64,000 nucleotides of DNA from NCBI GenBank assembly GCA_013368325.1, contig JAACJK010000063.1, forward strand, positions 1 to 64,000, in the 5' to 3' direction. Each line of letters starts with the position of its first letter. Within the stretch, counting starts at the first letter, position 1. This DNA comes from Ephemerocybe angulata (taxonomy: Eukaryota > Basidiomycota > Agaricomycetes > Agaricales > Psathyrellaceae). The notes under the pieces were generated by a model. It was not told the DNA's origin, did no database searches, and saw only the letters and a list, made by a program, of their open reading frames with translations. This document shows positions 9,348 through 19,940 of this stretch, piece by piece. Position numbers and translations under genes: made by a program.

Positions 9348-12182
9348 ATGTCCGCTCAACCAACGTCCGCTCAAGGTGTGTGCTTTCGAGGTGTATTCAG
9401 GGTCCGATACTTACAGCGCGTACAGCTGTCATGGACGCCTTCCTAGAGAGCAATCGGCTCCTCCCCTACTCTGAAAAAATTGGTGTGTAGGGCACTCGCG
9501 ACGACGCGCATGTAACTAAATGGTCTTGACAGCGTCCCTTGAAGCAGCGTTCAAGTTCTCCACGGGAGAACTTGAAGACTTGGAAAAAAGGAGGGACTTC
9601 GCTCGATCGCAGAAGTTGACCTATTCGCACATTTCGAGGAAGGTCAACATCATGAAACAACGGTTGGCTGGTATTGAAGGCGCCATGGCGCAAGTGAGGT
9701 CTGAGGAGAGAGGTTCATCTCTATCTCCTGTGCCAGAGGACTCCGAGTCCGCGGCTCCTTCCTCGCTCAACCAAGCCGCTGCGCCCCCTCAAGCCGGAGG
9801 AGTCAGCTCCACTCCTCCCCCGTCAACACTGACCGCCACCCGGACAACGAGGCGACTGCGACTTCTGAGGTCGTCAGTTCCGCCTCTCCCCCCTCGCTCA
9901 ACCAAGCCACTGCGCTCCCTGAAGCCGGAGGCGTCGGCTCTACTCCTCCCCCCGTCAACGAGACCTCTGCGGCTCTCCCTCCGGTCAGCGAGCCCACTGC
10001 ACCTCCTGGAGCCGTCAACACTGCAGTTCCGCCGGTCGAAGAGGCCACCGCCACCCCTCCGGTCAACGAGGTCACTGCGCCCTCTCGAGTGGTGGATCCC
10101 GCTTCTCCTCCAGTCAACGAGGTCACTGCTCCCTCTGAGGTCGTCGATCCCGCTTCTCCTCCAGTCAACGAGGTCACTGCTCCCTCTGAAGTCGTCGATC
10201 CCGCTTCTCCTCCAGTCATCAACGCGGTCGTTCCTCCGGTCCCTGTGCCCGCTAACGTTGTAGAGGCCGTCATCCCGCCGACCGCTCCGACCGCTGCGCC
10301 TGTTGGAGTAGTTGATGCGGCGCTTCCCCCTGTCACCGAGACCTCCGCACCTCTTACTCCAAATGTCGTTCCCACCACAACTGGTGTCATCAAGCCTGAG
10401 GCACAGGAGGTTGTACTTCCTCCTGCATCTTCCTTTGTTCCCCCAGTCGGTCAAGGTTCGTGTGATACCCGTTCATGACTACAATATGAGCTAACGTACA
10501 TTCAAGCTCCTTTGACTCGTGTGAAGCCAGAGGCACAGGAGGTTGCCGTTCCTCTCCCTGAACGCCCCGTGCCCGTACGTCCAGCCCAACAAGGTATGTG
10601 TCCATCTCTCTACACACCATTTCTCTGAGTAAGAGCTGACGTTGTCCCAAGATCCTATGCAGCCTGTCAAACCCGAGGCACAGGAGGCCGCTCTTCCTCC
10701 TCCCGCGAGTGGCGCGCCGCCCATCGCTACAGCCCAGCAAGGTACGCCTCCGGATCCGTAAACACTGTTCATTCAATTGGAACTCACGATCATACAAAAT
10801 TCATAGTACATATCAAGCCCAAGGTGGAGGCTGCCGATCGTCTCCCTCCTAAAGGTTCAAACAAGCGAAAGCCGGATGCTGACTTGGAGGTCATTGTGAT
10901 CTCGAGTGACTCCGATACCCCAGGGCCTGTGAAGCCCACCGTAAAACGTACGTGTTCTGAAGTTATGTGCATCTCAGTTGTACCTTGACGGCTAATACGA
11001 ACCTTCTTCTCTAGGCGCCAAACGAACGGGGCCCAAGGCCGGTGCAAAAGGCAAGGGAAAATCGAAAATGAAGCCAGAGGACGAGGGCATGCGGTTGATC
11101 GATGACGCCGATTTCCAATTACTTCGCGAGGGATCAGAACCTGAGTCGGTGCCTCAGATCCTTACGAAGGCGGAGCTCGCGGAGGAGGACAATAAATTTG
11201 CACGTGAGTTTGTCCGTCCACGCTTCGTCCAAAAAAAGAGTTATTGACAATGTCCTTCCTCACAGTGGCCGGCGAGAATTCTATGCACAACTTCATCACT
11301 CACAATCTCATGCTATCTGGTCGGATCCGTAGCAAGGCCCGGAAGGTCCAGGAGTACCTGCCGGAGTCTGCCACGACATCTCGCATCCTGGCCATGTCTA
11401 TGTTTCTCTTGGACAACGGCACCGGTCAGACAAAGTGCGCGTATCACAGCGTCCTCGATCACCAGTGCCTCGTCAACGACCAGGACAGCAGGGAGCTGAA
11501 AGGGACGGTTAGGAAGCCTAAGTTCGACAAGAAGGTCACCGGTGTTCCCTTCAGTCCATCGCAGACAACGACCGCCCTTCCTTCGTCGGTCGCCAAGGTT
11601 CCAGGGCCAGCCAAAAGTCTTGTAATCAAGAGGCTGCCATCGCATAACGACAACCCGCACAAGGTCCCGCCAGTCGTCAGCGGCATGGGCGAAGCCGAAC
11701 TGCTCACCTTCTTCCGCAAGATAGGTGAAGCATACTACTTGCACTGTGGGTGCGAGTTGGAGACGTGTCTCCTCGACTTCTACCTGTGGAAGAGCAGCCC
11801 CATGCTTGTCTCCCCCTCGACCGGCGCAATGGAATACTTCGGCGTTTCTCCAGACCCTAGGCACCGGGGTCACTTCAACCATATCTTCCGGGCCTTGAGG
11901 ATTAGGGTCGACGACTTGTACCTGTTTGACAGGAACGGCGTCCGAAGGGATACGTCCAATGCCCCCGAAGCGCTTCTCAACTGGTACTCTTACCATGGCC
12001 TGACTCTCCCCTCCCCCGCTCCTCCCACCCCTCAGCCCAAGCAACGACAGAAGCCCCAGTACGTCGAGATTGACGATCTTCCCACCCCGGGACCTTCGGG
12101 TCACAGGAGCTTTGCGGACCTATCCCTTTCGGAAGCCGAGGACGTGGACATGGGCGACGAGGAGATGGACTTGGGCTCGTAA
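9348..12182 (+). CDS. Pro-rich protein with SUMO-interaction-like motif, copy 2
   Basis: The eight-exon model is 9348-9375, 9417-9482, 9533-10455, 10507-10593, 10652-10741, 10807-10947, 11015-11203 and 11266-12182; all introns are GT..AG. The predicted product is about 813 aa. In order it shows a short coiled-coil-like region (ISRKVNIMKQRLAGIEGAM), a long Pro/Ala/Val-rich tract with tandem EVTAPSEVVDPASPPVN-like units, KPEAQE repeats, then VIVISSDSD, which fits a SUMO-interacting motif. A Lys-rich stretch and a folded-looking C-terminal half (LTFFRKIGEAYYLHCGCE) follow, then an acidic tail ending DMGDEEMDLGS. One base is missing in a C run near 9822, which breaks frame in exon 3; copy 1 has the in-frame version. 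The acidic, SIM and basic segments suggest a nuclear protein. I recognise no named family. Confidence 0.7.
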
Positions 12183-12378
12183 TTTATCTACCGATCTTTG
12201 TTTTCTTTCTGCGTCTCTCGAATTTTATCTGCCTTTCTTTCACTGTGCGCGACAAACACTAAGAGATCTGAGATTTGAGACAAACGTGGCGATACAAAAG
12301 AGTAGATTCGACGTATGGTACATGCTATCAACCTCTGAGTTCCTTCGGCCACTTGCCGGGCCCAACCACTGCTTGATA

Positions 12379-13481
12379 TCAGCTTCGTGTCCACTTGACG
12401 GTAAAATATAAGTACACACCGGTTTGTATCCTTTCAGACGAACCACATGACGAAGGGACGTTTAAGTTCCACGTTATCGAAGGAATGCGAGAACCGTAGC
12501 TTCCAGCGTCGGTGAAGTGGACGGAGTACATCAGGAGGTCGGGATACGCCCTGGAGAGTGCGGGGCAGGAGGGGTTCATTGGGCAAAGGTGACGTCCAAT
12601 CGCGCGCGTTGCGTTTTCGAACATGGTAAAACCGTGGCCAACGAGCCTATCAAACACGGGGATGTCGAACGTTGATGAGCCGTCTTCAGGGATGACGATG
12701 GTGAAAAGCCCCTTGCGAGCCTCGGTGAGTTCGGGATAAAGGCAAACCGCGTCGTTGGAGGTGATGAAATTCATGAGGGCGGTTGTTGGGGCTTCGGTGA
12801 TTAACGCAATAGGGGGGACACGACATTGTATGAATAGAATCTCTCGGTCGAGCGTCGTATTGACCATGCGGAAGATCTTGACGATGTTGTCTCCGTATCC
12901 GTAGTGGCGGTATCCCAGCACCGTACATTTCTCATACGTGTGGAGGAGCGTGTCGACAAGGCGGTAGCCATTTCCCCGATCATCCGATGCATCGTTGTCG
13001 TCGTAAACCTGTTGGTGTGGGGCACCCAAGTCCGGGTGGGAGTCGGTGCTCGTCTGTGTATACACCTCCAGGACGCGAGGCATTGGGACTTCCTCGGCAA
13101 AGATTCGAAGAGCCGCCATGCCTCCGATCACAGCCCCGTAGTACTGCATGGACTCGAGAAAGGGAGCGGGATCGAGCCCAAAGGTCCGGAGGGTGTTGCG
13201 CACGCGTGTAGTGACCGGGGTGGCTACCAACTTCTCCATGTGAAGGCACGAGTCGTGTAGGGAGCGACGGTCAGAGAAAGGGAGCAAGGAGACGATGAAG
13301 AGGGAGAGATCGAGAGGAAGGCGAAGTATTGGTGCGTCCTTGTCAGACGCTGACAGAAGGCGGTCATGAATACGACTGAATCAGACCTATCGGGAGACTT
13401 ACTATGTCGCTTGTTACAGAAGCTGCACCACTCCAGCTCCTCCCGGTACGGATAACGCTGAACGAGCCTTCGGATGCGCAT
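12379..13481 (-). CDS. Uncharacterised protein, possible nucleotidyltransferase-like fold, copy 2
   Basis: Exons are 13403-13481 and 12379-13349. The predicted protein is the same 349 aa as the gene at 4797-5899, identical over the long exon. It converges with the Pro-rich gene: their 3' ends are about 200 bp apart and point toward each other. The two genes are duplicated as one block, so co-duplication says nothing about shared function. Confidence 0.6.
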
Positions 13482-13751
13482 CGGGGATGGGACAGGTAGG
13501 AGTGAAACGTAGGGAGTGAAGTGGGAGGGAGACGGGAAGTGTCGCGCGTACAATGGGTGCAATTCAAGGTTTCCCACGCCCCATCTGGCAGCCCCTCTCG
13601 GCGATGCTCGACGAGGCACACGACATTTGTCGGCGGGTCTCCGTGACACGGAAGGGGTCAGCACAGAACGGTACACAGACCCGTGAGCTGAAAGTCAGAT
13701 AATAATAAGGATTCCAATGTCTACAGAAACATTGGACAGAACCAGCCATAC

Positions 13752-15942
13752 AAATGCATGACTAGTTGATACAAAAGCAAGCGCCCGCCTCTTAGAGAAG
13801 CATTGCAGCAGTGGTTTGTGTAGTACGATGTCTGTAGGAACAACGGTTGTGTGGTCAGCAGTGGCACACTGTTTCGGGGCGGCCGTCCCACCTGTGGTAT
13901 TAATCAATGCCTCCAGAGCAAACGCAGGCCACATTTCATCGGAAAGTTGCTTCCAGAACCTTTCGTCGGATTAACAACTCTTACAGAAGCATTGCATGGG
14001 CGGTTTGAGTGGCACAATGTCTCTAGAAACAACGGTTCACTGGCACACTGTTCTGGGGCGGCCAACCCACCTGCGGTAATTATCGATGCCTCCAGAGGAA
14101 TCGCAAGTCACATTTCGTTGGTGGGTTGCTTCCAGAACGTCTCGTTGGGTAACCGCCCCTTACCGAAGCATCGCAGGATTGGTTTGGGCCGTGCACTGTC
14201 TGCTGAAGCAACGGCCAGGCGGTGTACACTGCAATCATCGACGCCTCCAGAGGAAACACATGTCGCTTTTCGTCAGCGCATTGCTTCCAGAACGTCTCGT
14301 TGGATGACCACCTTTTACTGAAGCAATGCAGAGTTGATTTGGGCGGTGCGATGTCTGTAGAAGCAATGGAAGGAGGGTCACCACTGGCGCACTGTTTCGG
14401 AGCGGCGGACCCACCTGCGACAATACCGATGCCTCCAGAACAAACGCAGGTCACATTTCGTCGGTGGGTTGCTTCCAGAACTCCTCGTCGGGTGACCGCC
14501 CCTTACCGAAGCATTGCAGGCCTGGTTTGGGCCGTGCGTTGCGGCCGGGCGGTGCTTTCAGAAGCATCGCAAGGGTGGTTTGGGTTGTACAATGTCTCTA
14601 GGAACAACGGTTAATACCGATGCCTCCAGAGGAAATGCACGTCACATTTCGCCCGTCCTTTGATTCCAGAAGCTCTCGTTGGATGACCACCGCTTACTGA
14701 AACAATGCAGAGGTGGTTTGGGCGGTGCGATGTCTGTAGAAGCAATGGAAGGAGGGTTAACACTGGCGCACTGTTTCGGGGCGGCGGACCCACCTGCGAT
14801 AATACCGATGCCTCCAAAGGAAATGTAGGTCACATTTCGCCCGTTCTTCGCCTCCAGAAGCACTCGTCGGACGACCACCGCTTACTGAAGCAATGCAGAG
14901 GTGGTTTGGGCGGTGCGATGTCTGTAGAAGCAAGGGACGGGACCTTAATACCGATGCCTCCAGAGGAAATGCAGGTCACATTTCGCCCGTCCTTTGCTTC
15001 CAGAAGCACTCGTTGGATGACCATCGCTTACTGAAACAATGCAGAGGTGGTTTGGGCGGTGCGATGTCTGTAGAAGCAATGGAAGGAGGATTAACACTGG
15101 CGCACTGGTTCGGGGCGGCGGACCCACCTGCGATAATACCGATGCCTCCAGAGGAAATGTAGGTCACATTTCGCCCGTTCTTCGCCTCCAGAAGCACTCG
15201 TCGGACGACCACCGTTTACTGAAGCAATGCAGAGGTGGTTTGGGCGGTGCGATGTCTGTAGAAGCAAGGGACGTGACCTTAATACCGATGCCTCCAGAGG
15301 AAATGCAGGTCACATTTCGCCCGTCCTTTGCTTCTAGAAGCACTCGTTGGATGACCACCGCTTACTGAAGTAATGCAGAGGTGATTTGGGCGGTGCGATG
15401 TCTGTAGAAGGAAAGGACGGGACCTTAATACCGATGCCTCCAGAGGAAATGCACCTCACATTTCGCCCGTCCTTTGATTCCAGAAGCTCTCGGTGGATGA
15501 CCACCTCTTACTGAAGCAATGAAGAGGTGATTTTGGTGGTGCGATGTCTGTAGAAGGAATGGATGGACGGTCAACCCTGGCGCACTGTTTCGGGGCTCCG
15601 GACCCACCTGCGATAATACCGATGCCTCCAGAGGAAATGTAGGTCACATTTCGATCGTTCTTTGCTTCCAGAAGCACTCGTTGGATGACCACCGCTTACT
15701 GAAGCATTGCAGGACTGGTTTGGGCCGTGCGTTGTCTGTAGAAGGAATGGATGGACGGTCAACACTGGCGCACTGTTTCGGGGTGGCGGACCCACCTGCG
15801 ATAACACCGATGCCTCCACAGGAAATGCAAGTCAGATTTCGCGCGTACCTTGCTTCCAGAAGCACTCGTCGGATGACCACCTCCTACTGAAGCAATGCAG
15901 AGGTGATTTGGGCGGTGCGATGTCTGCCGATACAATGGTTGC
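13752..15942. repeat. Minisatellite with 188-bp and 146-bp units, copy 2
   Basis: This is the same array as at 6170-8360, displaced by 7582 bp, with the same order of long and short units. The fact that a fast-evolving tandem array has the identical unit order in both copies argues that the 7.58-kb duplication is very recent or artefactual. Confidence 0.9.
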
Positions 15943-16426
15943 TTTCGGGCAGCGGGACACCTGCAATCATCCACCAGAGCCACTCGTGATGCAGGGAACC
16001 GACTGGCGAGGTATGCGCGGTGGGAATGGCTGTAGAACCACAGGATGGATAAACACTCGTTACGCAAGAAACACATTCTGAAATCTGGGAGTAATCTCTA
16101 CACAGACATTGGTGGGCGGACGCACTGCGCTCGATATCCATATTGGAAAAGAAAGGGGTGGACGTAACGGCCAGGGATAAGGAACTATAAGATCTAAAAG
16201 CCTCCTGCCCTCTTTCTCCTCCTCCTAGGCTCTGGATATCCGAGGTGCACTGAGCGGATTGGGATGTTGAAAGAGCTGTGCCACGCCGTTCAGGCGTGGC
16301 ACACAGCAGGTTTGATCTAGCGTGGGCATTATTTACAGCTTACATAATCATCCTCGCGGGCGAGGATGACCATCATCCTCACGGGGGCGGTGTGTCTGGA
16401 CCAACATAGCTATCAACGGATGCCCC
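15943..16426. other. Right end of tandem unit copy 2 with hairpins
   Basis: This holds the same two stems as copy 1, at 16277-16303 (11-bp stem) and 16349-16368 (8-bp stem). Nothing else is recognised. Confidence 0.75.
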
Positions 16427-16984
16427 CCTCCGCCGTTGTGTTGTTACGGGCGATGGGAATATCAGTCGAGTGCATTCGCCGTTCTCCCAAACAGCAGTTG
16501 TCCTTGAATACAGTTTGACTTTGACCATTCGGATAGCTGTTTCAATTATGACCAAGGACCCTGATAGTTCGACATGCCCAGTATTCTGTTCAAATCGTTA
16601 TCTAATATCTATCAGGCATGCCCAGTACATCTGAAGTACCCGCACTCGGGATAGGCCATGGATTCTGATGCCCTATTTTCCTTCCAACCGCCTTTCACAT
16701 TTGAGAAACGTCCTTGAGCGAATGCTGGATTTTGACTCGGACGAGAGGAACAGATAGGCATTGGCGCTGGCCGGGTGCCGGCGGTGCTGCCGACCTGTCT
16801 AAAGCCAGCGCCCGGCGCCCAGCGCCAATCGATGCTGATTAGCACACCATCAACTTCAGTCTTCACCACTGGCAATCCTATACTCCAGTAAGCCCCACTT
16901 AATTAATCACCTCTTCTGCACCGTAGGCTCACCAGGTTTGGAGATTAACCACAGAATTGCGTTCCTAAGCCGTCGGCGTACGAA
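16427..16984. other. Intergenic, F-box upstream region with inverted repeat
   Basis: No gene is seen. An 11-bp inverted repeat, attggcgctgg at 16760-16770 and ccagcgccaat at 16819-16829, encloses a GC-rich segment that contains a second ccagcgcc. A short direct repeat, atgcccagta, occurs near 16574 and 16618. The F-box start lies 155 bp beyond the palindrome, so the region could be promoter-proximal. Confidence 0.6.
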
Positions 16985-18127
16985 ATGGAACCCTCGATTC
17001 CCTCCCCCTCGATCCATCCAGTGCGATACTCGCGCTTAGCATCGACAAACGATCCACCAAGCACCGAAGAGGCCGATGCGATCCTAAAATCCTACCGTCT
17101 TCTCATAGTCAACCGGCATAAGTTTAAACTGGCGCTGGGATTCGACGAGCGGCTTGAAACGTATCGCGCAATTCGCGCACCGATTCGACGCCTTCCAATG
17201 GAGACTCTCGGGGTCATACTTGGCTTCGCTGCTAGAGACTACAAGGGTCTCATTCGGGGGGACTGGTTAGCCGCCTTCTGCCTTGTTTCCAGGTCTTGGT
17301 GGGAGGCCGCGAAATCGATGCATTCTCTCTGGAATGATGTTTGCATCGATCGCTACAAGCCGCTGTACAACGACGTCGCAACATGGCTAGGACGATCAGG
17401 AACACTCCCAAAGACTCTACGAGTTAAATTACAATCGAACGATGGAAGAGAGGATCTGCTCTGTCGCAAAGAAGACCATCTAATAGGTCTGGGGTATACA
17501 TATGCGGACAACAACCCTGACGACGACAACGGAGACGAGGACGGCGCGGAAAGTACTGGGACACCCGACGGAGACGACGACGACGAATACTCAGACTCGC
17601 CTCCGGATTCGGAATGTGTCTTGGTGAAAATACAGCTAGCGAAGCTTCTCCTGGAAGGTCCGCCGGTGGATACGTTGATGGTGACATTTGCGTCTTCCCG
17701 GTGTTTGCGAGAACTGTTCCGTTCAATCAAATTTCAAGCTATATCGAAGGGAATTTCGTGGCCCGGAATACGGCGATTAGTTCTGAGGATGGATGGGGAG
17801 GCTGGGGTATGGGTGGAAGGACGGGATCCGTCGGCATCCATGTTCAAATATCTGCCTTCCCGGTCTCTAAGCTCGCTCAGCATGACGCTCATCGGCGACA
17901 CACACTGGGACTACAACCACCCAATCAACATCCCGCCTTCCATCCTCAACAACCTCACCTCGTTGAAGATAGCAACCGACTTGGGTGGCCCTCAAATTGC
18001 CACGCTGCTGCCACACTGTGAACGACTGGAGCATCTCGACATCGACTATTTTGCCTCTGATCAGACGTGGACTCAAGAACCCGACTGCCTTGTAAAGCGC
18101 AATCTACCGCCTCGTATCCATCTGCCT

Positions 18128-18140
18128 AACCTACTCTCCC
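18128..18140 (+). repeat. Target-site duplication, left copy
   Basis: The 13-bp sequence aacctactctccc ends just before the first base of the LINE. It matches the sequence right of the poly(A) tail. The first two A residues could belong to either the duplication or the tail, so 11-13 bp is the supported length. Confidence 0.9.
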
Positions 18141-18302
18141 GAGCCTTTTGATCCCGAACCACCACCTGCTCAGCATATTCCCACGCTCAACGGTACCACC
18201 GTCAGAGCAGGATACGCTCTCTGCATCTGGTAGGGCATTAAATAGACTAATAAACCCCGCTTCGAAACCTGGCAACCACTCAAGAGACCTACCTAGAGGA
18301 GA

Positions 18303-19940
18303 ATGAGTACGGCAAACGCATCAGGAGGGAGGCACATGGAGTCGATATCGGCGGTGACGGCAGCCGCGAGGGGGATGGAAACAGCAACGGCGGAGAAAGT
18401 GAAGGAGGCGGAGAAGCTGCTAAAGGCGAACGGAGTGATCGCAAGGGTGGAAGAAGCACGCTCCATGAAGAAGTTCATCGGAGCGATACGTGAGTTCGCA
18501 ACCGTAAAGAAGACGCTGACGAAAGGGAAACAGACACAGATATTCACCGACGGGACGGAAAAGAAGAACCTCGAGGCTATCGCAACGGTACTAGAGCGAC
18601 TCACCGGCGACGGAACGGGACTAGGCGACATCAGGGAGTGCATACGAGAAGAACTAGAGCTCGTCAAGGACGAGATCCAGGAAACGGTAAAGGACGAAAC
18701 GGAGAAAGCACGACTGGCACTGGCAACTCTCACGGAAGAGATGCGAGAGCTAAAGGAGGATAGAGGAACCACGACAGGGGCGAAGGGGACTTCCCCTCGC
18801 TCCTACAGTGGCATCGTCGCAGCAGGACTCCAGGCGGCAGCACCGCCGGCGCTTATCGCGAAGAAAGCGGGACAAGGGCGACAGTTCCGATACAGATTAG
18901 AACCGGATAACCTGCTACTGGGGAAGGACAAGACACCGCAGGAACTAGCTGACCTCGTGAGGGGACAGCTACAGGAGCTCGAGCCAGGAAGCGAGGTGAA
19001 GGTAAGGACGGTAACGAGGGTAGAAGGCCAACCGATGGTACAAATCGAACTGGCGGGCGACAAAGATGCTAGATGGATGAGAACGGACTGGAACAGCGAG
19101 AACCTAGGCAACAAACTACAGGGGAAGATAGAGGAACGCACGGCGGCGATGATCGTGGAGAAGATACCGACGACATTCGACCCAGCTACAGGACTACGGG
19201 AGGTGGAGGAAACCAACGGATACACGACTGGCGACATAGTCGGCTGCAGATGGCTCAAGGCGACGACCAGGAGATACCCCGGACAGATACAGGCCCACGC
19301 GATCATGACATTCAGGAACGCGAACCTAGCGAACAGGGCGAAGGACGAGCGCCTAACGATATGCGGAACGACGGTACAGGTACGGAAGGACAAACAGGAA
19401 CCCCACCGATGCGCGAAATGCCAGATGTACGGACACTGGGTGAAGGACTGCAGGGCGAAGGCAGACGTATGCGGGACTTGCGGCACGACAGGACACAGGA
19501 CAAGCGAATGCACGACGCAGCAGAAGAGGGCATGCCTATCATGCAAGGGAGGAAACCACGCCAGTTGGGACCGACAATGCCCAGAGTTCCAAAGACGATG
19601 CTACGACTTCGACCAGCGACACCCGGAGAACACGATGCCATACCACCCAACGGAAGACGCCTGGACATGGATGCAGGAACCGAACCAGAGAGGACCTGCG
19701 ACCACCTACGGGGCCCCGCCTCCGATCACGTACAGGCCGACCAACCAGACGAGGAGGCTGCAGGAAACTAGGAGACTGGCGGGATACGAGGAAACATGGC
19801 AGCAGCACCAGAGGGAGGAACAGGACGCAGGGAGAGGAGGAAAGGAGAGCGAAGAAGGAGAAGTGGAGGAAAACGGAGCAGCAAAGAAGACCACCATCCC
19901 AACGGCCCCGATTGACGGCCCCTCAGCCATTACCCAATGA
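18303..19940 (+). CDS. LINE ORF1, Gag-like zinc-knuckle protein
   Basis: A 545-aa protein probably binds element RNA and forms the ribonucleoprotein. The N-terminal third is charged and likely helical (LKDEIQETVKDETEKARL is absent of breaks and coiled-coil-like; the visible segment is VKDEIQETVKDETEKARL). A conserved-looking middle follows, then three cysteine knuckles: CAKCQMYGHWVKDC, CGTCGTTGHRTSEC and CLSCKGGNHASWDRQC. The first two are perfect CX2CX4HX4C; the third has a longer last spacing. The tail is Glu/Arg-rich. The stop codon overlaps the ORF2 start as ATGA. Confidence 0.92.
   Translation: MSTANASGGRHMESISAVTAAARGMETATAEKVKEAEKLLKANGVIARVEEARSMKKFIGAIREFATVKKTLTKGKQTQIFTDGTEKKNLEAIATVLERLTGDGTGLGDIRECIREELELVKDEIQETVKDETEKARLALATLTEEMRELKEDRGTTTGAKGTSPRSYSGIVAAGLQAAAPPALIAKKAGQGRQFRYRLEPDNLLLGKDKTPQELADLVRGQLQELEPGSEVKVRTVTRVEGQPMVQIELAGDKDARWMRTDWNSENLGNKLQGKIEERTAAMIVEKIPTTFDPATGLREVEETNGYTTGDIVGCRWLKATTRRYPGQIQAHAIMTFRNANLANRAKDERLTICGTTVQVRKDKQEPHRCAKCQMYGHWVKDCRAKADVCGTCGTTGHRTSECTTQQKRACLSCKGGNHASWDRQCPEFQRRCYDFDQRHPENTMPYHPTEDAWTWMQEPNQRGPATTYGAPPPITYRPTNQTRRLQETRRLAGYEETWQQHQREEQDAGRGGKESEEGEVEENGAAKKTTIPTAPIDGPSAITQ

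Larger units (their letters stand above)
8845..16426. repeat. 7.58-kb tandem segmental unit, copy 2
   Basis: This is a direct, head-to-tail copy of 1267-8844. It starts at atctatgtcgaag, immediately after the first copy's gatgcccc end, and finishes at gatgcccc before unique sequence (ctccgccgttg). The gene order is identical. It reads as the better consensus of the two because most of the + strand gene stays in frame here. Confidence 0.93.
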
